DNA of 64,000 nucleotides from positions 27,877 to 91,876 of the forward strand of contig NZ_LGDD01000212.1 in NCBI RefSeq assembly GCF_001279695.1. Reading direction: 5' to 3'. Numbering within the stretch: position 1 is the stretch's first letter; the number at the start of each line of letters is the position of its first letter. Made by a program: the position numbers and the translations under genes. The notes below the pieces were generated by a model, which was not told the DNA's origin, made no database searches, and was given only the letters and a program-made list of their open reading frames with translations. Origin of the DNA: Streptomyces sp. WM6378 (GTDB lineage: Bacteria; Actinomycetota; Actinomycetes; Streptomycetales; Streptomycetaceae). Shown piece by piece: positions 24,145-32,569 of the stretch.

Positions 24145-26673
24145 TCAGCTGCTTCCCGTGGCCGTTGGCGTCGTGGCGGTGCGCTTCAGGGCGCTGTGCA
24201 CCATCGTGCCGAGTTCCTCCTGGACCGGCCTGACCCGCTCGTCGTTCCAGGTGGACGGCGCGAAGAGGAGCTCCTCGAAGGCCTCGCGCTGGGCCACCGT
24301 GCACAGCCCGACGACCCCGTGGCCGCGCAGAGCGGCAGCTGTCTCGGCGACGGCTTCGGGCTCGCCCACGGACCGGTACATGTTGATGATCACGGCCACG
24401 GGCGTCTGCGGCTCCAGACCCAGAGCTCGGACTTCGCGCAGCAGGGACTTGGCCGTTTCCTCGCCGGTGGCGGGCCGCTGCCGGCGCTCGATCATGTCGT
24501 CGAAGTCGTGGACCCGCGCGGCGTCACTCCGCGCCCCTGCCAGCCACAGCCCGGTGACTGCTTCCCAGTCCACCCCTGCGGCCGTGACCGGGGCGAGGGA
24601 GGCGATGAACTGGCGGCGCAGCTCAGGAAGTTCGGCCTCGTCGGGCGCGAACGGCTCCTGCTCGTCCTGCTCCAGGCGGCGGTGATGCTCCGCCCAGTGG
24701 TTGCGGACCTCGGACCACACCTCGCCGTGCCGGCGGGCACCCTCGGCCTCGACCGCAGTGAGGAAGGATGCCCGTTCCACGTCCCGGGCAGACGGATCGC
24801 GGTCAGGGGCGGGCGGGAGCGAGCCGGTGCCCTCCAGGGACCGGGCGGCCGCCGGCGCATCCCACCACTCGTCGCCCGTCACCGCATCGGCCAGGGACGC
24901 GAACCCCTCGGTGTTGTGCGGTCCGTGCGTGTGGAAGCGGGCGTCGAGAACCGCCATCACGGTCTGTGCCGCGGGCCGGGGCAGGTACGCGGCATCGAGA
25001 CGCAGACGAGCGGCGAACCGGGCATCGAGCCACCGCGTCAGCATCGCGGTGCGCCAGGTCTGACGCTCCTCGGCACTGGCCGCACGCGGCTGCAGGTCCT
25101 GCCCGGCCGCCACGAGGAACTCGGAAGTCCGCTTGGCCAGTTCGTCGAGCGTGGAGCCGTCTGCGCTGAGGCGCTGCAGGTTCCGCATCCGGTTGTGCGC
25201 GATCCAGGAGTCGCGTACCGCGTCCCAGTGCTCCGGGTGCCGGCGCTGCCCCTCGGGGGTGATGAAGTCCAGGAAGTGGCGCCGCCACGAGTCGAGCGGG
25301 GCTGCGTCTTCCGGCGGCAGAAGGTCGTCGGGGTGTCCGGGTCCCCAGTGGGATCCGAAGTCCCACCACTCCTCGACGTCCTCGGCATCGTCGGTGTCCC
25401 AGACGTCTACCTCGTCGGGGGCTTCGAGCCGGACCATGGCGTAGAAGAAGAACTCGCGGTCCAGCGCCGCAAGCAGCCGGTCGGCGTCGGCCGGCTCCAC
25501 CGAGGGGCCCCGCCACTGCCCGAAGGCCTCGCCCAGCGCGGCGAACACCCGAACCTGCTCGGGCCGTGTGTCGACGACGTCGACCCGTACCCAGTCCCGG
25601 CCGCGGTAGTGGTCGGTGAACACGGTCAGGTCGGCGGCCGGGAGCCCGGCGAGCTCGGCCGGCGTGCGATTGCCCACGTCCAGGACGACGACCTCGCCGC
25701 GGCTGGTCGCCTCCGCGGCGCGCGCATCCAGGTTCTCTCCGAAGTAGCCGTGCGCGGCGGCCATCAGCCGGCCGCCGGAGGCCGGCGCGAACGGCTCGTG
25801 CCACACCGCCGTCTCATCGGCCGCGTCCTTCGCTACGTGCCGCAGCATCGCCTCGTCGGTCACCAGGGCCACGGTGCGCCCGGCGCGGGTCAGCCCGTAG
25901 GCGATCTGGACGCTCATGGTGCTGCAGCCGGTCCCGCCTTTCGTCGAGCGGACGTGCACGATCTGCGGGCGCCGGGCGAGCGGTCCGTGTGGGCGCGGCA
26001 TCAGGGCGGACTCATCACCGGCCAGCTCGGCGAGTGTGGGCTCCCGGGTCGACCACGCGGCCGCGACTTCTTGGGCGAGTAGAGGACGGCGCAACGCGCG
26101 GCTCCAGGCGGGCGCCGTTTCAGCGAGGGAGACGTCGATGACACGGCGGGGGGTGTCCTCGAACACGGTGCCGTCCTGGTCCCACAGCGGCAGCAGGCCG
26201 GCCTGCGTGCACAGGCGGGCGGCCTCCCGTACGTCGCGGGGCTGAGCGGCGAGCTGGACCTGAGCCGCGGCGCGCACCCGGGCCAGCGTCAGGTACTTGC
26301 CGTTGCGGACCCAGCGCAGCCCGGCCACGCCGGCGACGGTCGAGATGGCCTCGTCCGTACGGCTGGGCAACAGGCGGGCCAGGACCTCGGCCTCGTACCC
26401 GGGCGCCGGCCACAGCCTGAGCTCGTCGTTGGGTCCCGGGCTGGCCTTGGCGATGCCGAACAGGGTGCCGGCCGCGGTGATCGGGCCGAAGGGGACGCTG
26501 CGGCGGGTGAGGGCGAACAGGAGGGAGGCTTCGAGGAGTTGCTGCTCGGTGGAGGCGGCGTCGGGGGCCAGGCCGTGCAGGAGGCCGTGGGCCTTGATCC
26601 AGGAGGTCGCCTGGGCGTGGTTCTCGCCGGTTACGGCGGCGCGGGCGACGGCGTTGCGGTCGGCTTTCGCCAT
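24145..26673 (-). CDS. Large ParA-like P-loop protein with an altered Walker A motif
   Basis: 842 residues, much larger than ParA (about 250-400). Residues about 1-230 form an N-terminal helical region. Residues 236-252 (QIVHVRSTKGGTGCSTM) match the deviant Walker A KGGxGKST of ParA/MinD, but the P-loop lysine is C250; the signature K245 is kept. VVVLDVGNRTPAE supplies the Walker B aspartate. The C-terminal 450 residues are Trp/Asp-rich and unassigned. Last gene of a six-gene leftward operon. It may act in segregation without normal ATP hydrolysis, or have another role. Confidence 0.7.
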   Translation of the reverse strand: MAKADRNAVARAAVTGENHAQATSWIKAHGLLHGLAPDAASTEQQLLEASLLFALTRRSVPFGPITAAGTLFGIAKASPGPNDELRLWPAPGYEAEVLARLLPSRTDEAISTVAGVAGLRWVRNGKYLTLARVRAAAQVQLAAQPRDVREAARLCTQAGLLPLWDQDGTVFEDTPRRVIDVSLAETAPAWSRALRRPLLAQEVAAAWSTREPTLAELAGDESALMPRPHGPLARRPQIVHVRSTKGGTGCSTMSVQIAYGLTRAGRTVALVTDEAMLRHVAKDAADETAVWHEPFAPASGGRLMAAAHGYFGENLDARAAEATSRGEVVVLDVGNRTPAELAGLPAADLTVFTDHYRGRDWVRVDVVDTRPEQVRVFAALGEAFGQWRGPSVEPADADRLLAALDREFFFYAMVRLEAPDEVDVWDTDDAEDVEEWWDFGSHWGPGHPDDLLPPEDAAPLDSWRRHFLDFITPEGQRRHPEHWDAVRDSWIAHNRMRNLQRLSADGSTLDELAKRTSEFLVAAGQDLQPRAASAEERQTWRTAMLTRWLDARFAARLRLDAAYLPRPAAQTVMAVLDARFHTHGPHNTEGFASLADAVTGDEWWDAPAAARSLEGTGSLPPAPDRDPSARDVERASFLTAVEAEGARRHGEVWSEVRNHWAEHHRRLEQDEQEPFAPDEAELPELRRQFIASLAPVTAAGVDWEAVTGLWLAGARSDAARVHDFDDMIERRQRPATGEETAKSLLREVRALGLEPQTPVAVIINMYRSVGEPEAVAETAAALRGHGVVGLCTVAQREAFEELLFAPSTWNDERVRPVQEELGTMVHSALKRTATTPTATGSS

Positions 26674-26883
26674 GATGTCCCGAATTCTCGGCGTGGCTCC
26701 CGGACCGGCACGCCGTGAGTGGGCGCAGCAAAGTCAGCTCACTGTGAGGATCTCCCCCTTAGCGCCCTCAAGCGCATACGCGGGTCCGGGCCGCGATGCG
26801 AGGCGGGTGGCAGCAGGTCTGCCCGCCCGTCATCGTAGCGGCCTGCGGGCCGGACGTACCGGCGGCCGCGATGGATCGAGGGC

Positions 26884-27069
26884 TCAGAATCCGAATTCGC
26901 CGCCCCGGGCGGAGATCCGGGCGGCGGTCGGTGCCAGGGCGGCCTTGACGAGGACCTCGTCGCGGGCATCGCCCCATGTCTCGGCATCGGGCACCTGGCG
27001 GACGCCGGCCGCGACGAGAGCGTTGCGGATGCCGTGCAGGAGGCCGGGCGCGGCGGGCGTGCTGCTCAT
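26884..27069 (-). CDS. Small helical protein in the ParA-like operon
   Basis: 61 residues: LLHGIRNALVAAGVRQVPDA, then DEVLVKAALAPTAARISARG. Its position upstream of a ParA-like gene recalls small centromere-binding partners, but no ribbon-helix-helix or helix-turn-helix is evident. 210 nt separate it from the ParA-like start. Confidence 0.55.
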   Translation of the reverse strand: MSSTPAAPGLLHGIRNALVAAGVRQVPDAETWGDARDEVLVKAALAPTAARISARGGEFGF

Positions 27070-27193
27070 GGGAGGTCCGTCCTTCGGGCCGACGGGCGCC
27101 GGCGGGCCCGCTCCACGAGCCCCGCCCGCACGTGGGCTCCACCGTCGTGTTGTTCCCTAAGTTCTCGTGTCAGGGACCGCCGAAGGGGCGGGC

Positions 27194-28087
27194 TCACCCT
27201 GCGCCGCCAAGCAGTTCGCCATCCAGCGTCGCCAGGCGGAGCCGAGCCCGTTGTGGAACCAACTGGCGCCCTGGCACCGGCCAGTCGTCGGCTCGCATTC
27301 CGTAGACGGGCGGCTGCCACTGGTCCCCGAGGACGTGCCGGTACACGACCTCCCACTCGGAATCGAAGTAGCACGGCATGAGACCGCCCTGGTTCGGGAT
27401 CGGCTCGGGGGCGCGCTTGTTCGGCTCCACAAGCTGGCGCCGCACACGTTCGAGTTCGGCGCGGTGCCGGTTGCAGTACCAGCGGACCTTGTGCCAGCCG
27501 GTCTCTGGCAGCTTCTCGATCGCGTAGGCGCTGGCCTCACTGCCACACACCCCGAGCCGGTTTCGAAAGTCCTCATCGGAACCCCCACCCGGTCGGCCCG
27601 CCGCGGCGGTCGGCCTCTCTTCCTCATTCCCGAAGGGGCTTTCGCCGGTGGCGCCGAGGTCGATCGGCGGGCTGAGCGGCGACTGGTGTGCAGAGGCGTA
27701 CTTGTCCCGGTAGGGGCGCAGCCTGGGGGCGGAGCACAGTTTGTAGAGGTCGCCGTCGTGGCGGTGGCTGTAGAGGGCGGGGGACACGTAGCGGGGGGCG
27801 TCCTTGGCGACGAGTTCGGCGATGCGCCAGCGGCCGGTCCTGCTCTTGCCGAGGGCATCCCGGGCGATGGCCCAGACGCCGCGTTCGCCGTCGCGCGGGG
27901 TGGTGAGGGCGTACGCAAGGGCCAGAAGGAGCTCCTTCGACTCGTGGTCGGCGCGTACGTCTTGGAAGATGCGGCGGGCGAGCATGCCGAGTTCGGCATC
28001 CCCGCTGCCGCCGTCTCCGTCCTTCCGCTTGCGCTGGGGGCCGGGCGGGAGTTGGTGGGCGTGGGCGAGGTGGAGAGCGGCAGCCAT
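27194..28087 (-). CDS. Unknown 297-residue protein of the ParA-like operon
   Basis: 297 residues. The N-terminal half is helical (GMLARRIFQDVRADHESKEL). The C-terminal half has a possible metal site (GVCGSEAS ... WYCNRHRAELERVRRQL) and many Trp/Tyr. ATG at 28087, 3 nt after the stop of the 31-codon gene, with GGAGG 8 nt upstream inside that gene. Not recognised; a plasmid maintenance role is only suggested by position. Confidence 0.75.
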   Translation of the reverse strand: MAAALHLAHAHQLPPGPQRKRKDGDGGSGDAELGMLARRIFQDVRADHESKELLLALAYALTTPRDGERGVWAIARDALGKSRTGRWRIAELVAKDAPRYVSPALYSHRHDGDLYKLCSAPRLRPYRDKYASAHQSPLSPPIDLGATGESPFGNEEERPTAAAGRPGGGSDEDFRNRLGVCGSEASAYAIEKLPETGWHKVRWYCNRHRAELERVRRQLVEPNKRAPEPIPNQGGLMPCYFDSEWEVVYRHVLGDQWQPPVYGMRADDWPVPGRQLVPQRARLRLATLDGELLGGAG

Positions 28088-28090
28088 CGG

Positions 28091-28186
28091 TCAGGCCTCC
28101 GGGAGTGCCGTGCCGTACGGGCCGGTGAGCAGGACGTTGATCGTCTCGTAGAGGTCGGTGTGCTCGGTGATGGTCGGGTCGGTCAC
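28091..28186 (-). CDS. 31-codon translationally coupled small protein
   Basis: A GTG at 28186 overlaps the stop of the 274-residue gene as GTGA. The frame encodes 31 acidic residues beginning MTDPTITEHTDLYETINVLL and stops 3 nt before the next ATG. The two tight junctions, not the sequence itself, are the evidence that it is translated. Its 3' end carries the ribosome binding site of the next gene. Confidence 0.55.
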   Translation of the reverse strand: MTDPTITEHTDLYETINVLLTGPYGTALPEA

Positions 28187-29007
28187 AGCGGCCGCCCGTC
28201 GCAGTCGACGTAGCCGTCGGCGGAGTGGTGCGGCTCGATGCACCCGGCGTGCGCCTCCTCGTGATCGTCCAGGGGGGCCGCCGGTCGGAGGTCGTAGAGG
28301 CGGCAGGCCGCGTCCCACAGGTTGTCCGCCGTCACCGTGCCCAGGTGCGCGACGAGTTCGTCGTACAGGTCGGTAGTGCCGTTGGCGGCTTCCCAGGCGT
28401 CCATGGCGTCGGCGACCTCCTCCGGCGTACGGGGCACGCTCACGGCCTCCTGGTCGTCGGCGGGGGCGGGGGTCCAGCGCCGCGAGGCGTCGATCTGACC
28501 GTCCGGGCCGAGGACGAAGGTGGCCCGGGTCCTTCCCAGGCCACCGGGGGGCAGTCCCAGGTCCCCGGCCTGCTGGGCATGAGGGAGGAGCCGGTCCAGG
28601 GCGGCCCGGAAGATGAGGACGTTCTCGCCGGTCATCTGGTAGGCGATGGCCTTCTGCCGGCTCGGGTTGTCGGGGTCGTAGACCGGAGTGATGGGCTCAG
28701 GCGTGCCCTGGGGCCACCAGCCCTCGCGTAAGCCGCGGGTGACGGCCCGCGACAGCGCGATGCGCGGCTCGCACAGCGAGCCGAAGATGGGGCGCAGGTC
28801 GTCGGCGTCAGCCATGCCGTCGGCATAGATGACGTGCTGGGCGAAGTGGCGGGCCGCGCCGGCCAGCGAGGTCAGGTAGGTCTCGGCGCGGTCGACGCTC
28901 CAGCCGGTGTCGACGGTGGTGACGGTCAGCTCCGCGCGGTGCTCGGCGGCGAGGACGACCAGCTTCTCGGCGAACTCCTGGTCCGCCCCCTCGATGGCGA
29001 TCTTCAT
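28183..29007 (-). CDS. Unknown 274-residue protein of the ParA-like operon
   Basis: 274 residues, acidic. It opens MKIAIEGADQEFAEKLVVLA and ends with a His/Cys-containing tail (CIEPHHSADGYVDCDG). The middle resembles no family known to me. ATG at 29007 after GAAGGAC. It follows the 105-residue gene by 27 nt and is coupled to the 31-codon gene. Confidence 0.7.
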   Translation of the reverse strand: MKIAIEGADQEFAEKLVVLAAEHRAELTVTTVDTGWSVDRAETYLTSLAGAARHFAQHVIYADGMADADDLRPIFGSLCEPRIALSRAVTRGLREGWWPQGTPEPITPVYDPDNPSRQKAIAYQMTGENVLIFRAALDRLLPHAQQAGDLGLPPGGLGRTRATFVLGPDGQIDASRRWTPAPADDQEAVSVPRTPEEVADAMDAWEAANGTTDLYDELVAHLGTVTADNLWDAACRLYDLRPAAPLDDHEEAHAGCIEPHHSADGYVDCDGRPL

Positions 29008-29034
29008 TGGGATCCGTCCTTCGGGCCGGCGGGT

Positions 29035-29352
29035 TCAGAGGTTGATCAGGTCGCGGATCGCGTCGGGCAGCTGGGCGACGAGCTGGGGCCGGTCGAAGTA
29101 GTAGTCACGGATCCGGCCGGCGAGTTCGCGATCCACGGTGACCTCCTGCGGCGCCGCCGGCAGGCCGAGCGCGGTGCGTGCGGCGTCGTCTAGCTGGGCT
29201 GCGAGCGGCTGGTAGTCCCGTCCGTCCTCCTGGCCCATGAGCTGGTCGAAGGTGGGCCGGGGGCCGACCTTGGGGAGCGGGCCGACAGGCCGCATTGCGG
29301 GCTGGTCTGCCAGCCGCGAGTCGTGGGGAGCGGGCTGCCGCTGGTCTGTCAT
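29035..29352 (-). CDS. First gene of the ParA-like operon, unknown
   Basis: 105 residues from the ATG at 29352, which has GGAGG 5 nt upstream; an upstream frame to 29400 is not used. Proline-rich N-terminus (MRPVGPLPKVGPRPTFDQLM), then a helical acidic C-terminus (RELAGRIRDYYFDRPQLVAQ). Directly downstream of the type B promoter at 29404. Confidence 0.7.
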   Translation of the reverse strand: MTDQRQPAPHDSRLADQPAMRPVGPLPKVGPRPTFDQLMGQEDGRDYQPLAAQLDDAARTALGLPAAPQEVTVDRELAGRIRDYYFDRPQLVAQLPDAIRDLINL

Positions 29353-29403
29353 GTCGTCCTCCATGTCCGGTGGTGAGTCTGGATGTTCCTCACCCTTCAC
29401 ATA

Positions 29404-29437
29404 AGTCTATTCATAAAACTAAACAATGTCAAGTATT
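29404..29437 (-). promoter_or_regulatory. Type B promoter of the ParA-like operon
   Basis: On the minus strand TAATACTTGACA (-35 TTGACA, 29427-29432), 17-bp spacer containing TGTTTAG, -10 TAGACT (29404-29409). The TAATWCTTGAC and TGTYTAG blocks are shared with 22408-22455, so both units are probably regulated together. Confidence 0.7.
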
Positions 29438-29455
29438 ACGAAAAAAGAGCAATGG

Positions 29456-30850
29456 CTAGTGGCGGCGGACCTCGTTCATGTCGACGAGCTGCACTACCAC
29501 GCACTTGCGCCCCTTGATCGTCACGTTCTCCTGGACACCTACGGACACCCAGTTCGAGCCGCTCTCGTGGAGCCGCTCCCGCTCCAGATTCCCGTACTGC
29601 GACACGTGCGCGACCGCGGCCCCGCGGCGAGAGACCATCTCGAACACCACGGCGTGGTCAGCCTCGCCGTACTGGCCGTTGTCCTCCCAGTCGGTCCGCG
29701 CGAAGTACTCACCGCCCGCCACCTCCGGGCAGTGCGAGGAGGAGAGGAACGAGGGGCTGTTGTAGCGGCTGCCGGCCGGGAAGGTCTCCCGCGCCCACTG
29801 CGCGACCCGGTTCCCCTTGCGGACCTCCAGCGGGGGAGTGAACCCGCGGAAGGTGCGGTGCGGCACCTCGGCCGTGCCGGCTGAGCGGATCGCCGAGTTG
29901 ATGTTCTCGGTGACCACTCGCATCGGCACGTCCATCTGCTCCGCCGGCTGGTCCAGGTCGTGCCCGTTATAGAGGTGGGCGTTGATCTGCCGGTACTTCG
30001 AGCCGGTGTACGTGCTGACCCAGTGATGCTGCTCGGAGTTGAGACCGGAGGCCCACGCCGACGACTCCGGGACCAGCGCACCGGCCCGATGCTCGTGCAG
30101 CTGATCGCGCTGAGGATCGCGGCCCAGGCCGTGCCGCTCCCACGGCCGGGCCGCCTGCCGGGCGCGCGCCGCGGCGATGATCTGCTCGGCGTGATCGGCG
30201 GGGACCCGGTCGTAGATGACCTGGCCGTTCTCGATCCGATACGGCCAGGGCGAGTCGGCCAGCGCCTGGTAGCGGCCCTGGTCGAGCCGGTTGAACACGA
30301 CGCGTGCGTGCGGCGGTTCATCCCCGTTGGCCGGATACACCGTCGCGGACCCCGCGAAGTTGTCCCCGCGCCAGGCCACCGTCTGACCGCCGTCGGCGCG
30401 CGGTACGAACGTGGCGGCCCCGCCCGCCCCGCTGGCCCGCGCGAACGCGTCGGCGGCCCGGACGTGTTCGGGGTACTCCGGCAGCTGCGCCGCGCCCCAC
30501 CCGTCATCGTCCGGCGCCGGGGCGGGCATGGCCCACGCGACACGGGGATCGGCGGCGTTGGGGTAACGCGGCGTCTGTTTGCGGTCCTTGAGCATGGTGC
30601 GCGTCGCGGCTGCGGACAGTTTCGCGTTGCCCGCATACAGCTTGGCCTGCTTGTCCTCACCGCTTTCGACGGCCTGACGGGTCTTTGCCTCCCACATCTG
30701 GGCCGTGGCGTACGCGCCGAGCGCGGGGTGCCCGGCGCCGGCCACCGCGACGTCCTTGCGCAGCGCGGTCGAGGCAGCGCGGCGCGCGGCCCGGACAGCC
30801 GGGTGAGACGAGCCGCACCTGCGCCCGCCCTTGGATTGCGACCTGCACAC
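29456..30850 (-). CDS. ADP-ribosyltransferase-like protein, copy 1
   Basis: 464 residues from a GTG at 30850 (GGGAGG 8 nt upstream). The N-terminus MCRSQSKGGRRCGSSHPA is a short Cys/Arg motif seen on actinobacterial phage/plasmid proteins. The C-terminal ~150 residues carry the R-S-E layout of ADP-ribosyltransferase exoenzymes: Arg in HRTFRGFTPP, the serine motif FLSSSHCP, and ERE followed by RLHESGSNWVSVGV. The family transfers ADP-ribose from NAD+ to a target; whether this is a toxin or a regulator is unknown. Tandem paralogue of the next gene. Confidence 0.72.
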   Translation of the reverse strand: MCRSQSKGGRRCGSSHPAVRAARRAASTALRKDVAVAGAGHPALGAYATAQMWEAKTRQAVESGEDKQAKLYAGNAKLSAAATRTMLKDRKQTPRYPNAADPRVAWAMPAPAPDDDGWGAAQLPEYPEHVRAADAFARASGAGGAATFVPRADGGQTVAWRGDNFAGSATVYPANGDEPPHARVVFNRLDQGRYQALADSPWPYRIENGQVIYDRVPADHAEQIIAAARARQAARPWERHGLGRDPQRDQLHEHRAGALVPESSAWASGLNSEQHHWVSTYTGSKYRQINAHLYNGHDLDQPAEQMDVPMRVVTENINSAIRSAGTAEVPHRTFRGFTPPLEVRKGNRVAQWARETFPAGSRYNSPSFLSSSHCPEVAGGEYFARTDWEDNGQYGEADHAVVFEMVSRRGAAVAHVSQYGNLERERLHESGSNWVSVGVQENVTIKGRKCVVVQLVDMNEVRRH

Positions 30851-30978
30851 CGGAAGCCCTCCCTTCCTCGCCCGCGACCCGCGGGGCTGCCCCGGACGGG
30901 CAGCAACGCGATCTTGGAAGGGGTGGCCTGTGGACAGAGACCCAGGACCGGCGCAGGTCAGAGCAGCGCGAACAACCT

Positions 30979-31003
30979 GAAGGCCGGCACGGGACCGGCC
31001 TTC
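30979..31003 (-). terminator. Hairpin terminator after ADP-ribosyltransferase copy 2
   Basis: Perfect 9-bp stem GAAGGCCGG / CCGGCCTTC with a 7-nt loop, 30 nt downstream of the stop of the 31033 gene. No U-tract, as is usual in Streptomyces. Confidence 0.7.
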
Positions 31004-31032
31004 CACCGCATCCGCATCCATAGCGTCCGGAT

Positions 31033-32382
31033 TCAGTACCGCTTGGATTCGTTCACGTCGGCCAGCTGAACGACCACGCACGGCGTACCGGCCACGCGCA
31101 CGTTCTCGTGGACGCCGACCACCACGAACTCTGAGCCCCGCGGCATCAGCCGCTCCCGCTCGGCGTTGAAGTACTCCGAGATATGCGCGACCGCGGCGCC
31201 GCGACGGGAGACCGTCTCGAAGACCACGCCGTGGTCGGCGGTGCCCCACTCCCCGCCGGACGACCAGGAACGCTGGGTGAACCCGGCGGCCACCTGTGGG
31301 CAGTGGGAGACCGACATGTACGAGTCGTCTCGGTAGCGGGTGCCGACGACGAAGTTCTCCCGGGCCCAGGAAGCGACCCGGTTCTCCTGGCGGACTTCGA
31401 CGGGCGGGGTGTAACCGCGGAAGCACCGATGCGGCTCCTGGGACTGGCCGGCGGCCGTGATCGCGGAGTCGATGTGGCCCGTCACGACCCGCATCGACGT
31501 ATGCATGCCGTCGGCCGGCTGGTCGAGGTCCCGGCCCTTGTAGAGGTGCTCGTTGATCTCGCTGTACGCGTGGCCGGTGTACGTCGTGACCCACTGGCGC
31601 TGGTCATGGTCGAGATCGGAGGCCCACTGCTCGGACTCGGGGACCAGGCGATCGGCCGTCACCTCGTCGAGGCGGTCCCGGTGGCCTGCATCGCTCAGGC
31701 CGTGCCGCTCCCACGGCTTGGCTGCGCGGCGGGAGGCGGCCGCGTGGATGATCTGCTCGGCGTGATCGACGGGGACCCGGTCGTAGATGACCTGCCCGTC
31801 CTCGACCCGGTAGGGCCACGGCGAGTCGGCCAGCGCCTCGTAGCGGTCCCGGTCGAGGCGGCTGAACACCACCCGCGCGTGCGGGGGTTCGTCGCCCTCG
31901 CCCGGGTAGACGGTCGCAGCACCGCCGAAGCCCTGGTCGTTCCACGCGGTCGTCTGCCCGCCGTCGGCCCGCGGCGGCAACACCCGCGCCCGTCCGCCGA
32001 TGCCGGCCGCTCCGGCCAGCGCGCGGGCCGCACGGGTCTGCTCGGGCGGCCGCGGAGGCGGCGCCGCGCTCAGCGCGGCCGGATCCGCGGCGTCCGGGTA
32101 GGGCTCCTTGGGCTGCTTGCCGCGGGCGTACGCGCGGGCCGCGGCCGCGCACTTCTTCGCGTTGTCCGCGTACATCCGTGCCCGGTCGTCGTCACCTGCC
32201 TCCAGGGCCTCCTTGGTGTGCGCCGCCCAGGCCTGCGCGTTCGCGTAAGCGGCCTGCGCGTCCGGATCGCCGGCATCGGCGACCGTCTTGCCCAGCTGGG
32301 CCGACGCTGCGCGCCGTGCCGAGCGCATGGCTGGCTGCGACGACGTACACCGCCGGCCCCCTTTTGCTATGGACCTGCACAC
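31033..32382 (-). CDS. ADP-ribosyltransferase-like protein, copy 2
   Basis: 449 residues from a GTG at 32382 (GGGGAG upstream). N-terminal MCRSIAKGGRRCTSSQPA. The catalytic region shows R322 (CFRGYTPP), serine motif S357-V-S359 (SYMSVSHCP) and E408-R-E410 (NAERERLMPRGSEFVVVGV), the classic R/STS/ExE arrangement. Similar to copy 1 over its whole length, including the block YRVEDGQVIYDRVP. Located between copy 1 and ligA; its 5' region is also duplicated. Confidence 0.75.
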   Translation of the reverse strand: MCRSIAKGGRRCTSSQPAMRSARRAASAQLGKTVADAGDPDAQAAYANAQAWAAHTKEALEAGDDDRARMYADNAKKCAAAARAYARGKQPKEPYPDAADPAALSAAPPPRPPEQTRAARALAGAAGIGGRARVLPPRADGGQTTAWNDQGFGGAATVYPGEGDEPPHARVVFSRLDRDRYEALADSPWPYRVEDGQVIYDRVPVDHAEQIIHAAASRRAAKPWERHGLSDAGHRDRLDEVTADRLVPESEQWASDLDHDQRQWVTTYTGHAYSEINEHLYKGRDLDQPADGMHTSMRVVTGHIDSAITAAGQSQEPHRCFRGYTPPVEVRQENRVASWARENFVVGTRYRDDSYMSVSHCPQVAAGFTQRSWSSGGEWGTADHGVVFETVSRRGAAVAHISEYFNAERERLMPRGSEFVVVGVHENVRVAGTPCVVVQLADVNESKRY

Positions 32383-32517
32383 GCCCGCTCCCCTCTGCCG
32401 TTTGCCGCGCGACCACCCCGGTCGGGCGGTTCGGCGATCTTGCGGAGAAGGGCCTGTGGACAGAGGTCAGTCACGGCGCGTGGGAGGTGTAAAGGGGGAA
32501 GGGATGCGGAACGTGAA

Positions 32518-32553
32518 GGAGGCGGAGCGGCCGGTGAGGGCCGCTCCGCCTCC
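32518..32553 (-). terminator. Strong hairpin terminator after ligA
   Basis: Perfect 15-bp stem (GGAGGCGGAGCGGCC and its complement) with a 6-nt loop, 17 nt downstream of the ligA stop. Confidence 0.8.
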
Positions 32554-32569
32554 AGCAGGGGAGCGAGGG

